IMG/VR virus record: IMGVR_UViG_3300025102_000015
Coordinates: 1 to 64,000 of that record
DNA from: a virus
Reading direction: 5' to 3' (one strand)
Length of the DNA stretch: 64,000 bases
Shown here one piece after another: positions 1 to 6,204 of the stretch. Numbering within the stretch: position 1 is the stretch's first letter; every line of letters begins with the position of its first letter. The position numbers and the translations under genes were made by a program. The notes under the pieces are model-generated. The model made no database searches. It was given only the letters and a program-made list of their open reading frames with translations, and was not told where the DNA came from.

Positions 1-904
1 TATTTAAATTTTGCCCAAATCCCCATTCAAGCATATTGTTGACCATAGCTGCTGGAGGTTCATTAGGATCAGTCGCTTTTTTAATTCTCTTAAATCCCGC
101 AGGAGGCCAAATAGTTATCATGCGTTGCGCCGGTAGTATATTATTTGTAACAGCCCATTTTGGAGCTTGTAAAAAGATAGCAGAAGATGATATTAACGTA
201 TAGCTATGATCTGTATTGCCATCACCTACCTTCTTCCACCCTTCAGTTAAAGGAGGAAATTGTTGCTTTAAAGCATAATAATATCCTTCCCATTTGCCTT
301 CTCTCTGTATCCAAAATATATCACCCCTTGACTCATTTCCCTTTAACAGACCAGGTGAACTACTAATATTAGCTTCAGCAAAAGTAATGGGTACAGGAGT
401 TCCTCTGTTTATAAGAGTCCAATCCTTATTGGAAACAATATTATTATTTGCTCTATTTACGAAGCCTCCTATAGCTAATCCCCAATCTTCATTTCTTTTT
501 GATTCATAAAAGAATCCTCGTTTTACCATTGTTCCGGAGACGTCTTGGTCACCATAACCTACAGCTCTCCAGCCTCGAGTTATAGGAGGAAATACATCTC
601 CTCCCGGACTCCAAAAAATTTGTAACCATGTACCGTCATCCGTTGGTACCCATATAATGTCAGCATTTGCTGGGTTAGTATTACCTAGTACATAAGCAGC
701 AGAAGATGGTCCAAATATTTTACCTATTGATCTAGATACACTTCCGTTAGGATTGACTGATGTGTTAAGGCCTATAAGCGTTAGAGAGTTAGCTCTTATT
801 CTCTCAACTTGAAAACCTGCTAAGTTGGAGACGGTTTGGGCTCCTAAAGGGGATACTATTGCTAATAATAATATTAAGAGCCTTAGTATTTTTAAAGGCT
901 TCAT
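1..904 (-). CDS. Secreted protein, C-terminus beyond window edge
   Basis: An open frame runs from ATG at 904 to the left edge with no stop, giving at least 301 residues; the C-terminus is outside the window. Residues 1-23 are a typical signal peptide: Lys/Arg start, Leu/Ile-rich core, then Gly-Ala-Gln as a likely cleavage site. The mature part has alternating beta-type segments with repeated Trp/Gly blocks (GWRAVGYGDQD near residue 105 and GWKKVGDGNTD near 230), suggesting two copies of one fold. This layout recalls secreted paralogous families of Verrucomicrobiota, but that is recollection and not a match I could test. TAAATA lies 5 nt before the ATG, so it should be expressed late. Function unknown. 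Confidence 0.7.
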   Translation of the reverse strand, partial: MKPLKILRLLILLLAIVSPLGAQTVSNLAGFQVERIRANSLTLIGLNTSVNPNGSVSRSIGKIFGPSSAAYVLGNTNPANADIIWVPTDDGTWLQIFWSPGGDVFPPITRGWRAVGYGDQDVSGTMVKRGFFYESKRNEDWGLAIGGFVNRANNNIVSNKDWTLINRGTPVPITFAEANISSSPGLLKGNESRGDIFWIQREGKWEGYYYALKQQFPPLTEGWKKVGDGNTDHSYTLISSSAIFLQAPKWAVTNNILPAQRMITIWPPAGFKRIKKATDPNEPPAAMVNNMLEWGFGQNLN

Positions 905-909
905 GCATA

Positions 910-915
910 TATTTA
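910..915 (-). promoter_or_regulatory. Late-type promoter element TAAATA
   Basis: TAAATA on the minus strand, 5 nt before ATG 904. Same geometry as the late-type elements of the virion genes. Confidence 0.6.
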
Positions 916-928
916 TGCTAAAGCCTTG

Positions 929-2131
929 TTAATCAACGATGAAAAATTTAGATCTATATTCATACGTTGAACCTATTACGACAGTCCATGTCTTATTAAT
1001 AATTCCTACACCTACCCTATTAAGACGTTTTTCAAATAGCTTAGGTCTATTATCTTCACTCTTCCACCAAGCATCATAAACTGCTTTAGTACTTACTGAA
1101 CCAGCATATATAACTTCTGCCCATGGACCGCCATTCCAGTCTACATCTTGTGCACGTTGTTCGTAACCTTTACCGTCAGAACCAGTATGACTGAAGAACT
1201 TTCTTTCTACCATATCCTGTGAATGCTCTACGCATATCTTACACAAGAGAGGATCTAATTCTAAACACTCTAGCCCCATCATTAAACGGTTTTTATTTAA
1301 CAAAGAGACCATCTCACGTTGTTGATCTGAAGCCCAAGTTTGTTTAGCATTGAAAGATTCTGCATTAGCATAATTTTTAAACTGATTGTTAAAGCTATCA
1401 ATTCTATCTATAGTTTGCTTTAACTGGACTCCTCCCGGAACAGCACTAATCATTCTATAGATGGGTGTCTTTTCAAATTCCTTCTCACCATCACACCACG
1501 ATATCTCTTCTCTACACTCATTAATAGCTTCACAAGTATCGTAAAGAGCAGTTATATCATAGCTATCCTTTATCTTCTCCCAGCTCTTTGCTGCTTGTTC
1601 AAACAACGCGTTACATTGCGTTACCTCTTTTACCATTCCTTCAAATGAACCAGACTGCTGTACTCTCCTCCAATCAGTCTGTACCATCTCTTTTGCGTTT
1701 AACGCAGCTATAAACCATGCTCCATATAATCGATTAAACTGCTTAAATTTTGTAGGTGCATCTTCCGTTCTAAGGGCTGACGGGCTAGTGATATCCTCTA
1801 CATGATCCTTTAGCTCACCAAGATGGTAATCAGATGCTCTACCAATAAGAACTCTATACAGACGTCTGTCACTTGGTTTCAGCTCTCCCTTTTTAAATTT
1901 ATCTCTTACTGCTTTATAGCCAAGTAAACGACTATTTTTATTAGATGACTTAAACAAGCTTAATAGTTTATCTTGTACCCTAGGACTCTCCAAAGGGCTA
2001 GGCGCTGTTGTCTTAACAGGAATATCCATCTTTGGCTTAATAAGCATTCGTGAGTGTGGAGGGGGATTATTTCGCTGTGCCTCAACAAATGGCGTTAGTA
2101 CTAATGTAGTAAGTAATAAGTATTTTTTCAT
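929..2131 (-). CDS. Secreted CAP (SCP/PR-1)-domain protein
   Basis: A 400-residue protein with a signal peptide (MKKYLLLTTLVLTPFVEAQ). The N-terminal 270 residues are mostly helical and unrecognised. Residues about 275-400 are a CAP domain: a helix with LLNKNRLMMGLECLELD, then CVEHSQDM and FFSHTG carrying the two conserved histidines, a WAEVIYAG segment in place of the usual GENI motif, and a final segment ending in VGVGIINKTWTVVIGS. CAP domains are extracellular and some bind lipids or cell-wall components. It follows tRNA-Leu on the same strand and precedes another secreted protein, so the two may act together at the host envelope. No TAAATA element is seen at its start. Confidence 0.8.
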   Translation of the reverse strand: MKKYLLLTTLVLTPFVEAQRNNPPPHSRMLIKPKMDIPVKTTAPSPLESPRVQDKLLSLFKSSNKNSRLLGYKAVRDKFKKGELKPSDRRLYRVLIGRASDYHLGELKDHVEDITSPSALRTEDAPTKFKQFNRLYGAWFIAALNAKEMVQTDWRRVQQSGSFEGMVKEVTQCNALFEQAAKSWEKIKDSYDITALYDTCEAINECREEISWCDGEKEFEKTPIYRMISAVPGGVQLKQTIDRIDSFNNQFKNYANAESFNAKQTWASDQQREMVSLLNKNRLMMGLECLELDPLLCKICVEHSQDMVERKFFSHTGSDGKGYEQRAQDVDWNGGPWAEVIYAGSVSTKAVYDAWWKSEDNRPKLFEKRLNRVGVGIINKTWTVVIGSTYEYRSKFFIVD

Positions 2132-2141
2132 AATTGTAAAT

Positions 2142-2217
2142 TGGTAGGAGCGGTGGGATTCGAACCCACACTGTACGGATTTTAAGTCCGTTGTCTCTGC
2201 CGTTGGACTACGCTCCC
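2142..2217 (-). tRNA. tRNA-Leu(UAA), class I body, CCA encoded
   Basis: The minus strand folds into a cloverleaf: acceptor GGGAGCG/CGCTCCT (G1-U72 wobble), D arm GTCC..AGAC, anticodon stem ACGGA/TCCGT with loop CTTAAAA (anticodon UAA), 5-nt variable region ACAGT, T arm GTGGG/CCCAC with loop TTCGAAT, discriminator A and encoded CCA. Bacterial tRNA-Leu normally has a long variable arm; this one does not. Its first base is the last base of the TAG stop of the upstream gene. Confidence 0.9.
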
Positions 2218-2492
2218 TAGTTAGGATGTGGTTTCCCTTCTACGTCATCGGGGAAAGGTACGTAATCGTTTGGATGCTCGTGTTTTCCACAGAGCTGTAA
2301 TCTTTTCTTTCTAGTGTTCATTTCTTTATCAACCACTTCATCAATTATATTTGATGGCTTTAAGCCTTCAAGTACCTTTATTGCTTCTTTAGTTTTTTTA
2401 TGATCAATCCATTCTAAGTTAACACCGTTGGTCATAGTCAAAAAAGTTTCTGCTATTTCTACTACTATTTCTATTGCTTCGTCTGTATTCAT
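2217..2492 (-). CDS. Small protein of unknown function between two tRNAs
   Basis: A 91-residue acidic protein, helical in its first 60 residues (amphipathic start MNTDEAIEIVVEIAETF), with a polar C-terminus rich in His, Pro and Asp (KHEHPNDYVPFPDDVEGK). It is bracketed by tRNA-Met upstream and tRNA-Leu downstream, and its TAG stop shares one base with tRNA-Leu. No domain recognised. Confidence 0.6.
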   Translation of the reverse strand: MNTDEAIEIVVEIAETFLTMTNGVNLEWIDHKKTKEAIKVLEGLKPSNIIDEVVDKEMNTRKKRLQLCGKHEHPNDYVPFPDDVEGKPHPN

Positions 2493-2502
2493 GTTAAATT
2501 TT

Positions 2503-2578
2503 TGGTGCGCCCGCTGGGATTTGAACCCAGGACCTAACGATTATGAGTCGTGTGCTCTAACCACTGAGCTACAAGCGC
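2503..2578 (-). tRNA. tRNA-Met(CAU), CCA encoded
   Basis: Minus-strand cloverleaf: acceptor GCGCTTG pairs with CGGGCGC (G-U wobbles), anticodon loop CTCATAA (anticodon CAU), T loop TTCAAAT, 3' ACCA encoded. Watson-Crick start of the acceptor stem points to an elongator Met or, if C34 is lysidinylated, an Ile2 tRNA; these cannot be told apart here. Confidence 0.9.
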
Positions 2579-2582
2579 TAGT

Positions 2583-2909
2583 TTAAAATCCAGTATAAAT
2601 GACACCATTACCCTTATCACTACTACCTACTTTAGAACCAGTAGATATATCAAATGCTACAAGATCTTCATGATGCATTGAGTATTGTTCAATATAAGCT
2701 AGTGCTTGACCTAGAGTCTCTGTTAATTCTAGGCGCTCGTTTGTATGATCGTTGACAATTCGAACCTCAAATCCTTCGAGAACTTTTTCCTGTACAACTT
2801 GTACAACTTTTGCTTCTTCGTTTTTACTAACCATTACAGTATAGTTAACATACAGTAAGGTAATGATAAAACAGATAAAAATTCTAAGTTCAAAATATTC
2901 TTTCTTCAT
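2583..2909 (-). CDS. Single-pass membrane protein of unknown function
   Basis: 108 residues. One membrane segment at about 9-27 (RIFICFIITLLYVNYTVMV) is followed by a soluble domain with a heptad-like stretch (EEAKVVQVVQEKVLEGF) and a small alpha/beta region that resembles host-factor-like accessory domains but is not recognised. The start is fixed by a GGAAC-N5-TATAAT promoter ending 6 nt before the ATG, so the mRNA is probably leaderless. It lies between two tRNA genes. Confidence 0.6.
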   Translation of the reverse strand: MKKEYFELRIFICFIITLLYVNYTVMVSKNEEAKVVQVVQEKVLEGFEVRIVNDHTNERLELTETLGQALAYIEQYSMHHEDLVAFDISTGSKVGSSDKGNGVIYTGF

Positions 2910-2915
2910 GCTTTT

Positions 2916-2931
2916 ATTATATTGCGGTTCC
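2916..2931 (-). promoter_or_regulatory. GGAAC-N5-TATAAT promoter
   Basis: Minus strand: GGAAC (2927-2931), 5-nt spacer, TATAAT (2916-2921), then 6 nt to ATG 2909. One of five copies of this composite element in the window. Confidence 0.6.
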
Positions 2932-2932
2932 T

Positions 2933-3103
2933 TTATCCGATTGTAATAACATCTCCATTAGGGAGGTTATGCGTTGTTTTTAACCTAGAGGCCTGAGCTG
3001 GTATATAAATTACTGTCGTGTAACCATATGAAAAGGTCCCGCGTGTTGATGGCGGGTTAGTCCAATCAGAATAGTCTACGATGATTCCAGTACTCTCTTC
3101 CAT
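2933..3103 (-). CDS. Small hypothetical protein (56 aa)
   Basis: A short open frame running MEESTGIIVDYSDW to NGDVITIG, between tRNA-Arg and the 108-residue membrane protein. Composition is beta-rich with no membrane segment. A TATAAT sits a few bases upstream on the minus strand. Its stop is directly followed by the GGAAC element of the next gene. Coding potential rests on position and the tight fit only. Confidence 0.45.
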   Translation of the reverse strand: MEESTGIIVDYSDWTNPPSTRGTFSYGYTTVIYIPAQASRLKTTHNLPNGDVITIG

Positions 3104-3142
3104 TTGTTATATTATAGTGTCTGTTGTTTATCTTTCAACTAA

Positions 3143-3217
3143 TGGTACTCCTACCAAGACTCGAACTTGGATCTAAGCATTAGAAGTGCCTTGTTCTATC
3201 CGTTGAACTATAGGAGC
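3143..3217 (-). tRNA. tRNA-Arg(UCU), CCA encoded
   Basis: Minus-strand cloverleaf: acceptor GCTCCTA/TAGGAGT, anticodon stem AGGCA/TGCTT with loop CTTCTAA (anticodon UCU, codon AGA), T loop TTCGAGT, encoded CCA. AGA is heavily used in this AT-rich genome, which fits a phage tRNA that supplements the host. Confidence 0.92.
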
Positions 3218-3263
3218 GTTCTGTAATTATAGAGTGTTTTCTAGATTATCAATACGGTTGCAA

Positions 3264-3269
3264 TAAATA
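3264..3269 (+). promoter_or_regulatory. Late-type promoter element TAAATA
   Basis: TAAATA 8 nt before ATG 3278 of the UGA-interrupted gene. Confidence 0.55.
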
Positions 3270-3277
3270 ATATTACT

Positions 3278-3628
3278 ATGAGTGAATTTGATAAAGCAGC
3301 AAATGAAATCTTAAAAGGATTAAATGAAAATTTTATTAATAGCGCAGCAGATGCTATTCAACATACCTGAGCGAAGACAATTGCACACCCAGGTCTGGGT
3401 GAAGAAGATGAAGAGTTCGCAGTTGTTGATCATAGCTTAACAAGTGATGGAGTCATTGAAGAATATTATGTTCAGTATAAGGGTCAATTAGTCTCTGTAC
3501 CTGCTGATGAAGCTAGAGTTGTCGTCATTAAAGAGCATGATGAAGAGACTGCTCACGGAGCTAAAGCTAAGAAAAAAGTTAAGAAGCTTAGCTCTGACGA
3601 AGAAGACGAAGATAAAGACGACAAGTAA
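3278..3628 (+). CDS. Acidic protein gene with an in-frame UGA at codon 31
   Basis: ATG 3278 opens a frame that meets TGA at 3368-3370 (codon 31, context ACC TGA GCG) and then continues open for 85 codons to TAA at 3626-3628. The downstream part keeps clear protein character: an acidic-hydrophobic domain followed by a Lys-rich then Asp/Glu-rich tail (KKKVKKL, then DEEDEDKDDK). No start codon lies soon after the TGA, so independent initiation is unlikely. It may be a nonsense mutation (TGG to TGA), UGA readthrough as Trp, or a sequencing error. TGA is a normal stop elsewhere in this window (20999, 25033, 43430, 46351). The late-type promoter and the TAATG overlap with the next gene argue that the locus is maintained. 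Confidence 0.55.
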
Positions 3629-3786
3629 TGAGTCATGACGAGGCCAGGTGGACTCGTACAATCATAGGACTTGGCATACTGTTTTTTTGCATTAGCATAA
3701 TGGCTGAATTAGCCAAACATAAAGTCGAAACCAAAAAGAGCCTCGATAAAATCGAGGCTCTTCTTATGAGCAAACAGATCGACTAA
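3628..3786 (+). CDS. Small single-pass membrane protein (52 aa)
   Basis: ATG overlaps the TAA of the preceding gene (TAATG). Residues about 11-30 form a membrane helix (TIIGLGILFFCISIMAELA), followed by a charged helix. Its last 23 nt overlap the convergent zinc-ribbon gene, and a perfect hairpin terminator of the opposite strand lies inside its coding sequence. Could be a lysis accessory or a virion membrane peptide; function unknown. Confidence 0.5.
   Translation: MSHDEARWTRTIIGLGILFFCISIMAELAKHKVETKKSLDKIEALLMSKQID
3733..3762 (-). terminator. Rho-independent terminator for the 4-6 kb minus-strand genes
   Basis: A 12-bp perfect stem (3736-3747 with 3751-3762, loop AAA) is followed on the minus strand by TTTTT. 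It sits directly after the stop codon of the zinc-ribbon gene and inside the coding sequence of the convergent 52-residue protein. Confidence 0.8.
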
Positions 3787-4030
3787 AGTTCTTTACCGCC
3801 GATCTCGCACCATTCGGAATAAAATACTTTTTATTTTCATTCCAACTCTCCTCTGAAAGTATCTCAATCTCTGCACCGGTTTTATGGCTATATACCATCC
3901 TACCTTTCGGTCGAGGTACATCAGCGCCCGAATGCGCGCAAACCGAACAGTTTTTAAATCCAAATTCGACTCTCGCTTCTTCAACTTCTCTTCCACAATT
4001 TACACAATTTCTAATATTATCGTTTACCAT
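3764..4030 (-). CDS. Zinc-ribbon protein, DksA/TraR-like finger
   Basis: 88 residues. CVNCG (residues 9-13) and CSVCAH (28-33) form a four-Cys zinc ribbon of the kind seen in short TraR/DksA-like proteins, although the coiled coil of those proteins is absent. The remainder is basic and polar. It overlaps the upstream 62-residue gene by 7 nt (translational coupling) and is followed by a strong terminator, so it is the last gene of its operon. A nucleic-acid or RNA-polymerase partner is possible but unproven. Confidence 0.65.
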   Translation of the reverse strand: MVNDNIRNCVNCGREVEEARVEFGFKNCSVCAHSGADVPRPKGRMVYSHKTGAEIEILSEESWNENKKYFIPNGARSAVKNFSRSVCS

Positions 4031-4212
4031 GCTGCGTATATAGCTTGAGGTGAATTTTCAAAATCGATGCGCTCTTTCTCTTTCGTTTCGTAGAAAGTCC
4101 TCATCATTTCTTCTTCGCGAATCATATCTTCTTTGAAGTCTCGCATTTCTACGTACGTAAGACCATGCTGCTTAGCGTACTCCTTATCACTTTTCGTAAG
4201 ATTTACCGTCAT
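4024..4212 (-). CDS. Small charged helical protein (62 aa)
   Basis: Sequence is mainly Glu/Lys/Met-rich helix (VEMRDFKEDMIREEEMMR). It starts 6 nt after a TATAAT that belongs to a GGAAC-N5-TATAAT element and overlaps the zinc-ribbon gene at its 3' end. No domain recognised. Early expression is inferred from the promoter. Confidence 0.6.
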   Translation of the reverse strand: MTVNLTKSDKEYAKQHGLTYVEMRDFKEDMIREEEMMRTFYETKEKERIDFENSPQAIYAAW

Positions 4213-4218
4213 ATTATT

Positions 4219-4234
4219 ATTATAGCGTAGTTCC
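4219..4234 (-). promoter_or_regulatory. GGAAC-N5-TATAAT promoter
   Basis: GGAAC (4230-4234) directly follows the TAA stop of the upstream gene, then 5 nt and TATAAT (4219-4224), then 6 nt to ATG 4212. Confidence 0.65.
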
Positions 4235-4417
4235 TTATCGTTGCTCTACCTTTTTCGAATACCAATCCATTATTTCATAATGGAAAGTCTTTTCGTCAAT
4301 ATCTCGACCTACTGTAATGTACCAAGCTGGTTCTGTACCATCTCCATTTTGATATACAGCAATTCTGCTTAACTCACTATCTAATTCAAATGTAAATTCT
4401 CCGATTTTACCATTCAT
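4235..4417 (-). CDS. Small hypothetical protein (60 aa)
   Basis: A 60-residue protein with a short beta-type start (IGEFTFELDSELSRIAVYQ) and a polar C-terminus. It overlaps the upstream 79-residue gene by 11 nt, and its stop codon abuts the GGAAC element of the next promoter. Not recognised. Confidence 0.55.
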   Translation of the reverse strand: MNGKIGEFTFELDSELSRIAVYQNGDGTEPAWYITVGRDIDEKTFHYEIMDWYSKKVEQR

Positions 4418-4646
4418 TATTTATTTCACTTAACTCCTCTGTTACTAGCTTTGTAAGATAAAGGTGGCAAAATATATCCAAATCATCTGATATATCCTTA
4501 CCAACTACTTTATTATCTACATAATATACTCGCATCTTTGTTATGCAAGGAATATGTTTTTCAAATTCGTAGTATGTTTGAACTAACACCCCGGGTCCTA
4601 ATTCGGACTCCGGGATGTATGTTCTGTGAATATTTATCCGGCCCAC
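4407..4646 (-). CDS. Small hypothetical protein (79 aa)
   Basis: Begins with GTG 4646, overlapping the end of the DUF932-like gene by 13 nt. The core looks like a small alpha/beta fold (VLVQTYYEFEKHIPCITKM, then YYVDNKVVGKDI). The GTG is the only upstream start that keeps the compact operon spacing; a later start cannot be excluded. Function unknown. Confidence 0.5.
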   Translation of the reverse strand: MGRINIHRTYIPESELGPGVLVQTYYEFEKHIPCITKMRVYYVDNKVVGKDISDDLDIFCHLYLTKLVTEELSEINNEW

Positions 4647-5473
4647 TGGATCTTAGGCTCCTTCAGTACCCTAAGTGCTTTAGTTGAGAGCGTGTTACCC
4701 ATCAGGGACCTTACGAGCTTCTCAGGAGACTGCTTCCTGTTATGAGTTTCAAACTCAGTGAAAGCATTCAGAGCATCCCAACGAGACTCTCCAACATTAC
4801 CTCGACCACTTGCGTAGAGCTCTACGATTCCTTCTCGCTGATTAACCCTACGAGTAGACTCGTCCTTCTCAACCGGAATAAGCTTCTGAGTAAGCTTAAC
4901 CATCTGGTCACGTGAAAACTTATTGCTCTTCAAGAACTCAATAGTAGAGTTAAAGCCTTTGAAGTCTTCAATATTTTTAGCAATCCTATGAACCATACGT
5001 TCAACGTTTGCATCGAAGGTAGCTGAGTGACGGAGATTATCTCCACGGCGCTTCTCAATCAAGTGAAGAGCATTATCACAAGCAATCCTAGTAGTGGAAG
5101 GAGCACACTTGTTAGAACTCATTCCAGTATTGTCAATGATAGTGTAGAAGTAACCATCTACCTTATCACCTTCAACGTCAATCGGTTCGCCGAGCTTCGA
5201 CTGAACAACGACTCGTTTGCCTTCTCCAGCAAAGGTAAATCCTTTGTGCTCAATACCGCCTACCTTATCGCTGGCAGTATCCAAGATGTCAAACATCTCA
5301 TCCATCTGAATTGGACGATACTTTCTACCGCAACTACCAAGGTGTGCGCCGTTATCAGAGCGTTCAAGAGCGAATACTCCGTTATGTTCGCCGCGGTCAT
5401 TTTTAAGCGGCACTTTATTTACCTCAAAGCGAGGTACCTCTTCTAGTGTGTTGATTTCGGTTAAGAATCCCAT
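4634..5473 (-). CDS. DUF932-like phage/plasmid protein
   Basis: 279 residues with the layout of the DUF932 family common in phages and plasmids: YRPIQMDEMFDILDTA near residue 62, a beta-rich middle (KRVVVQSKLGEPIDV), NTGMSSNKCAPSTTRIACD near 115-133, and ALHLIEKRR followed by a helical C-terminal half. The biochemical role of the family is unknown to me; members often sit beside recombination or anti-restriction genes. A weak GGAAC-N5-TAAAAT element lies about 40 nt upstream, leaving an unusually long leader for this genome. Confidence 0.75.
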   Translation of the reverse strand: MGFLTEINTLEEVPRFEVNKVPLKNDRGEHNGVFALERSDNGAHLGSCGRKYRPIQMDEMFDILDTASDKVGGIEHKGFTFAGEGKRVVVQSKLGEPIDVEGDKVDGYFYTIIDNTGMSSNKCAPSTTRIACDNALHLIEKRRGDNLRHSATFDANVERMVHRIAKNIEDFKGFNSTIEFLKSNKFSRDQMVKLTQKLIPVEKDESTRRVNQREGIVELYASGRGNVGESRWDALNAFTEFETHNRKQSPEKLVRSLMGNTLSTKALRVLKEPKIQWAG

Positions 5474-5512
5474 TTTTTTATTTTGTTTTGGTTTGTTCTG
5501 TTCTACCCTTTT

Positions 5513-5528
5513 ATTTTAACCTAGTTCC
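5513..5528 (-). promoter_or_regulatory. Possible GGAAC-N5-TAAAAT promoter
   Basis: GGAAC (5524-5528), 5-nt spacer and TAAAAT (5513-5518) on the minus strand, overlapping the 3' end of the metallopeptidase gene. The start codon at 5473 is about 39 nt downstream, farther than in the other copies, so this is a weaker call. Confidence 0.35.
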
Positions 5529-5968
5529 TTTAGATTAAATCTTTCAAATTTTCTCTCAGCTTTCTTAAAATTATCATAAATCTTCATTACCTCAGTAGTC
5601 AACTTCTCTTGCTTTCTAGCATCTTTTTCTTCCTTAGAGTTGTAATAAGCATTATATGACGCAAATCTCGCAACAGCTGTAAAACGGAAAATATATTCCT
5701 GAAAGGCATGCCTCAATTCATGGAGAATACTCCCAAAGATATATCGTCTATTACCCTCAATATCTAAGTCCATTTTATAGTAACATATACTTCGTGAAGG
5801 TCGTTCCATAGTTGATTGTTCCTTAACTCTGCTCTTCCACACCCTACAGTATATGTTAATCTTTCTTCCAAATCCCTTTTCAAATATATCTGTACAAATG
5901 TTACTCAATAATTCAAAATCAATATCTGTTTCTTTCTGTATTCTTCTTGATGGAAATAATCTAATCAT
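5516..5968 (-). CDS. Putative zinc metallopeptidase (HExxH)
   Basis: 150 residues. The helix ILHELRHAFQEY (about residues 80-91) carries the HExxH zincin motif, with Glu residues of KEEKDARKQEK about 25 residues later as a possible third ligand. The N-terminal part is a small beta domain. Proportions resemble short SprT-like or plasmid/phage metallopeptidases. It overlaps the upstream 62-residue gene by 4 nt. The substrate is unknown; an early role in cleaving a host protein would fit its position. Confidence 0.6.
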   Translation of the reverse strand: MIRLFPSRRIQKETDIDFELLSNICTDIFEKGFGRKINIYCRVWKSRVKEQSTMERPSRSICYYKMDLDIEGNRRYIFGSILHELRHAFQEYIFRFTAVARFASYNAYYNSKEEKDARKQEKLTTEVMKIYDNFKKAERKFERFNLKELG

Positions 5969-6153
5969 CCGATTTTTTTAATAACTGGTTCGTAGTAACC
6001 TTCTCTCACGAGCTTTTCGCGAATTTTTTCAGCCTCTTTATAATTTTCAATGTGTTCCTTATAAAATCTAACCATACCACCTTTCTCTTCTCGATACTCG
6101 ACAAGATATTTTCCATAAACAAATGGTTTAATGGGTGGTCTACGTTTAGGCAT
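5965..6153 (-). CDS. Small basic protein (62 aa)
   Basis: Start chosen at ATG 6153 (MPKRRPPIKPFVYG) and not the ATG 33 nt upstream, because a GGAAC-N5-TATAAT promoter occupies 6163-6178 inside that extension. The protein is basic, with a beta-strand pair followed by a helix (NYKEAEKIREKLVREGYYEPVI) like small ribbon-helix folds. Overlaps the metallopeptidase gene by 4 nt. Function unknown. Confidence 0.55.
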   Translation of the reverse strand: MPKRRPPIKPFVYGKYLVEYREEKGGMVRFYKEHIENYKEAEKIREKLVREGYYEPVIKKIG

Positions 6154-6162
6154 TTCCTTCTT

Positions 6163-6178
6163 ATTATAAGCTGGTTCC
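6163..6178 (-). promoter_or_regulatory. GGAAC-N5-TATAAT promoter
   Basis: GGAAC (6174-6178), 5-nt spacer, TATAAT (6163-6168), then 9 nt (containing AAGGA, a possible ribosome site) to ATG 6153. Divergent from the late-type element at 6194. Confidence 0.6.
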
Positions 6179-6193
6179 TTATACATTGCAACA

Positions 6194-6199
6194 TAAATA
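6194..6199 (+). promoter_or_regulatory. Late-type promoter element TAAATA
   Basis: TAAATA 5 nt before GTG 6205; it decides the GTG start of the downstream gene. Confidence 0.65.
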
Positions 6200-6204
6200 A
6201 TTAT

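Noticed and set aside
2142-3217. A suppressor tRNA that could read the UGA at 3368
   Set aside because: The three tRNAs have anticodons UAA, CAU and UCU; none reads UGA.
3278-3628. TGA recoding as Trp across the genome
   Set aside because: TGA ends genes at 20999, 25033, 43430 and 46351, the last two in ATGA overlaps with the next start, so the code is standard apart from one locus.
5027-5446. 139-codon plus-strand open frame over the DUF932-like gene
   Set aside because: It is antisense to a gene with clear family features and lacks a promoter element.
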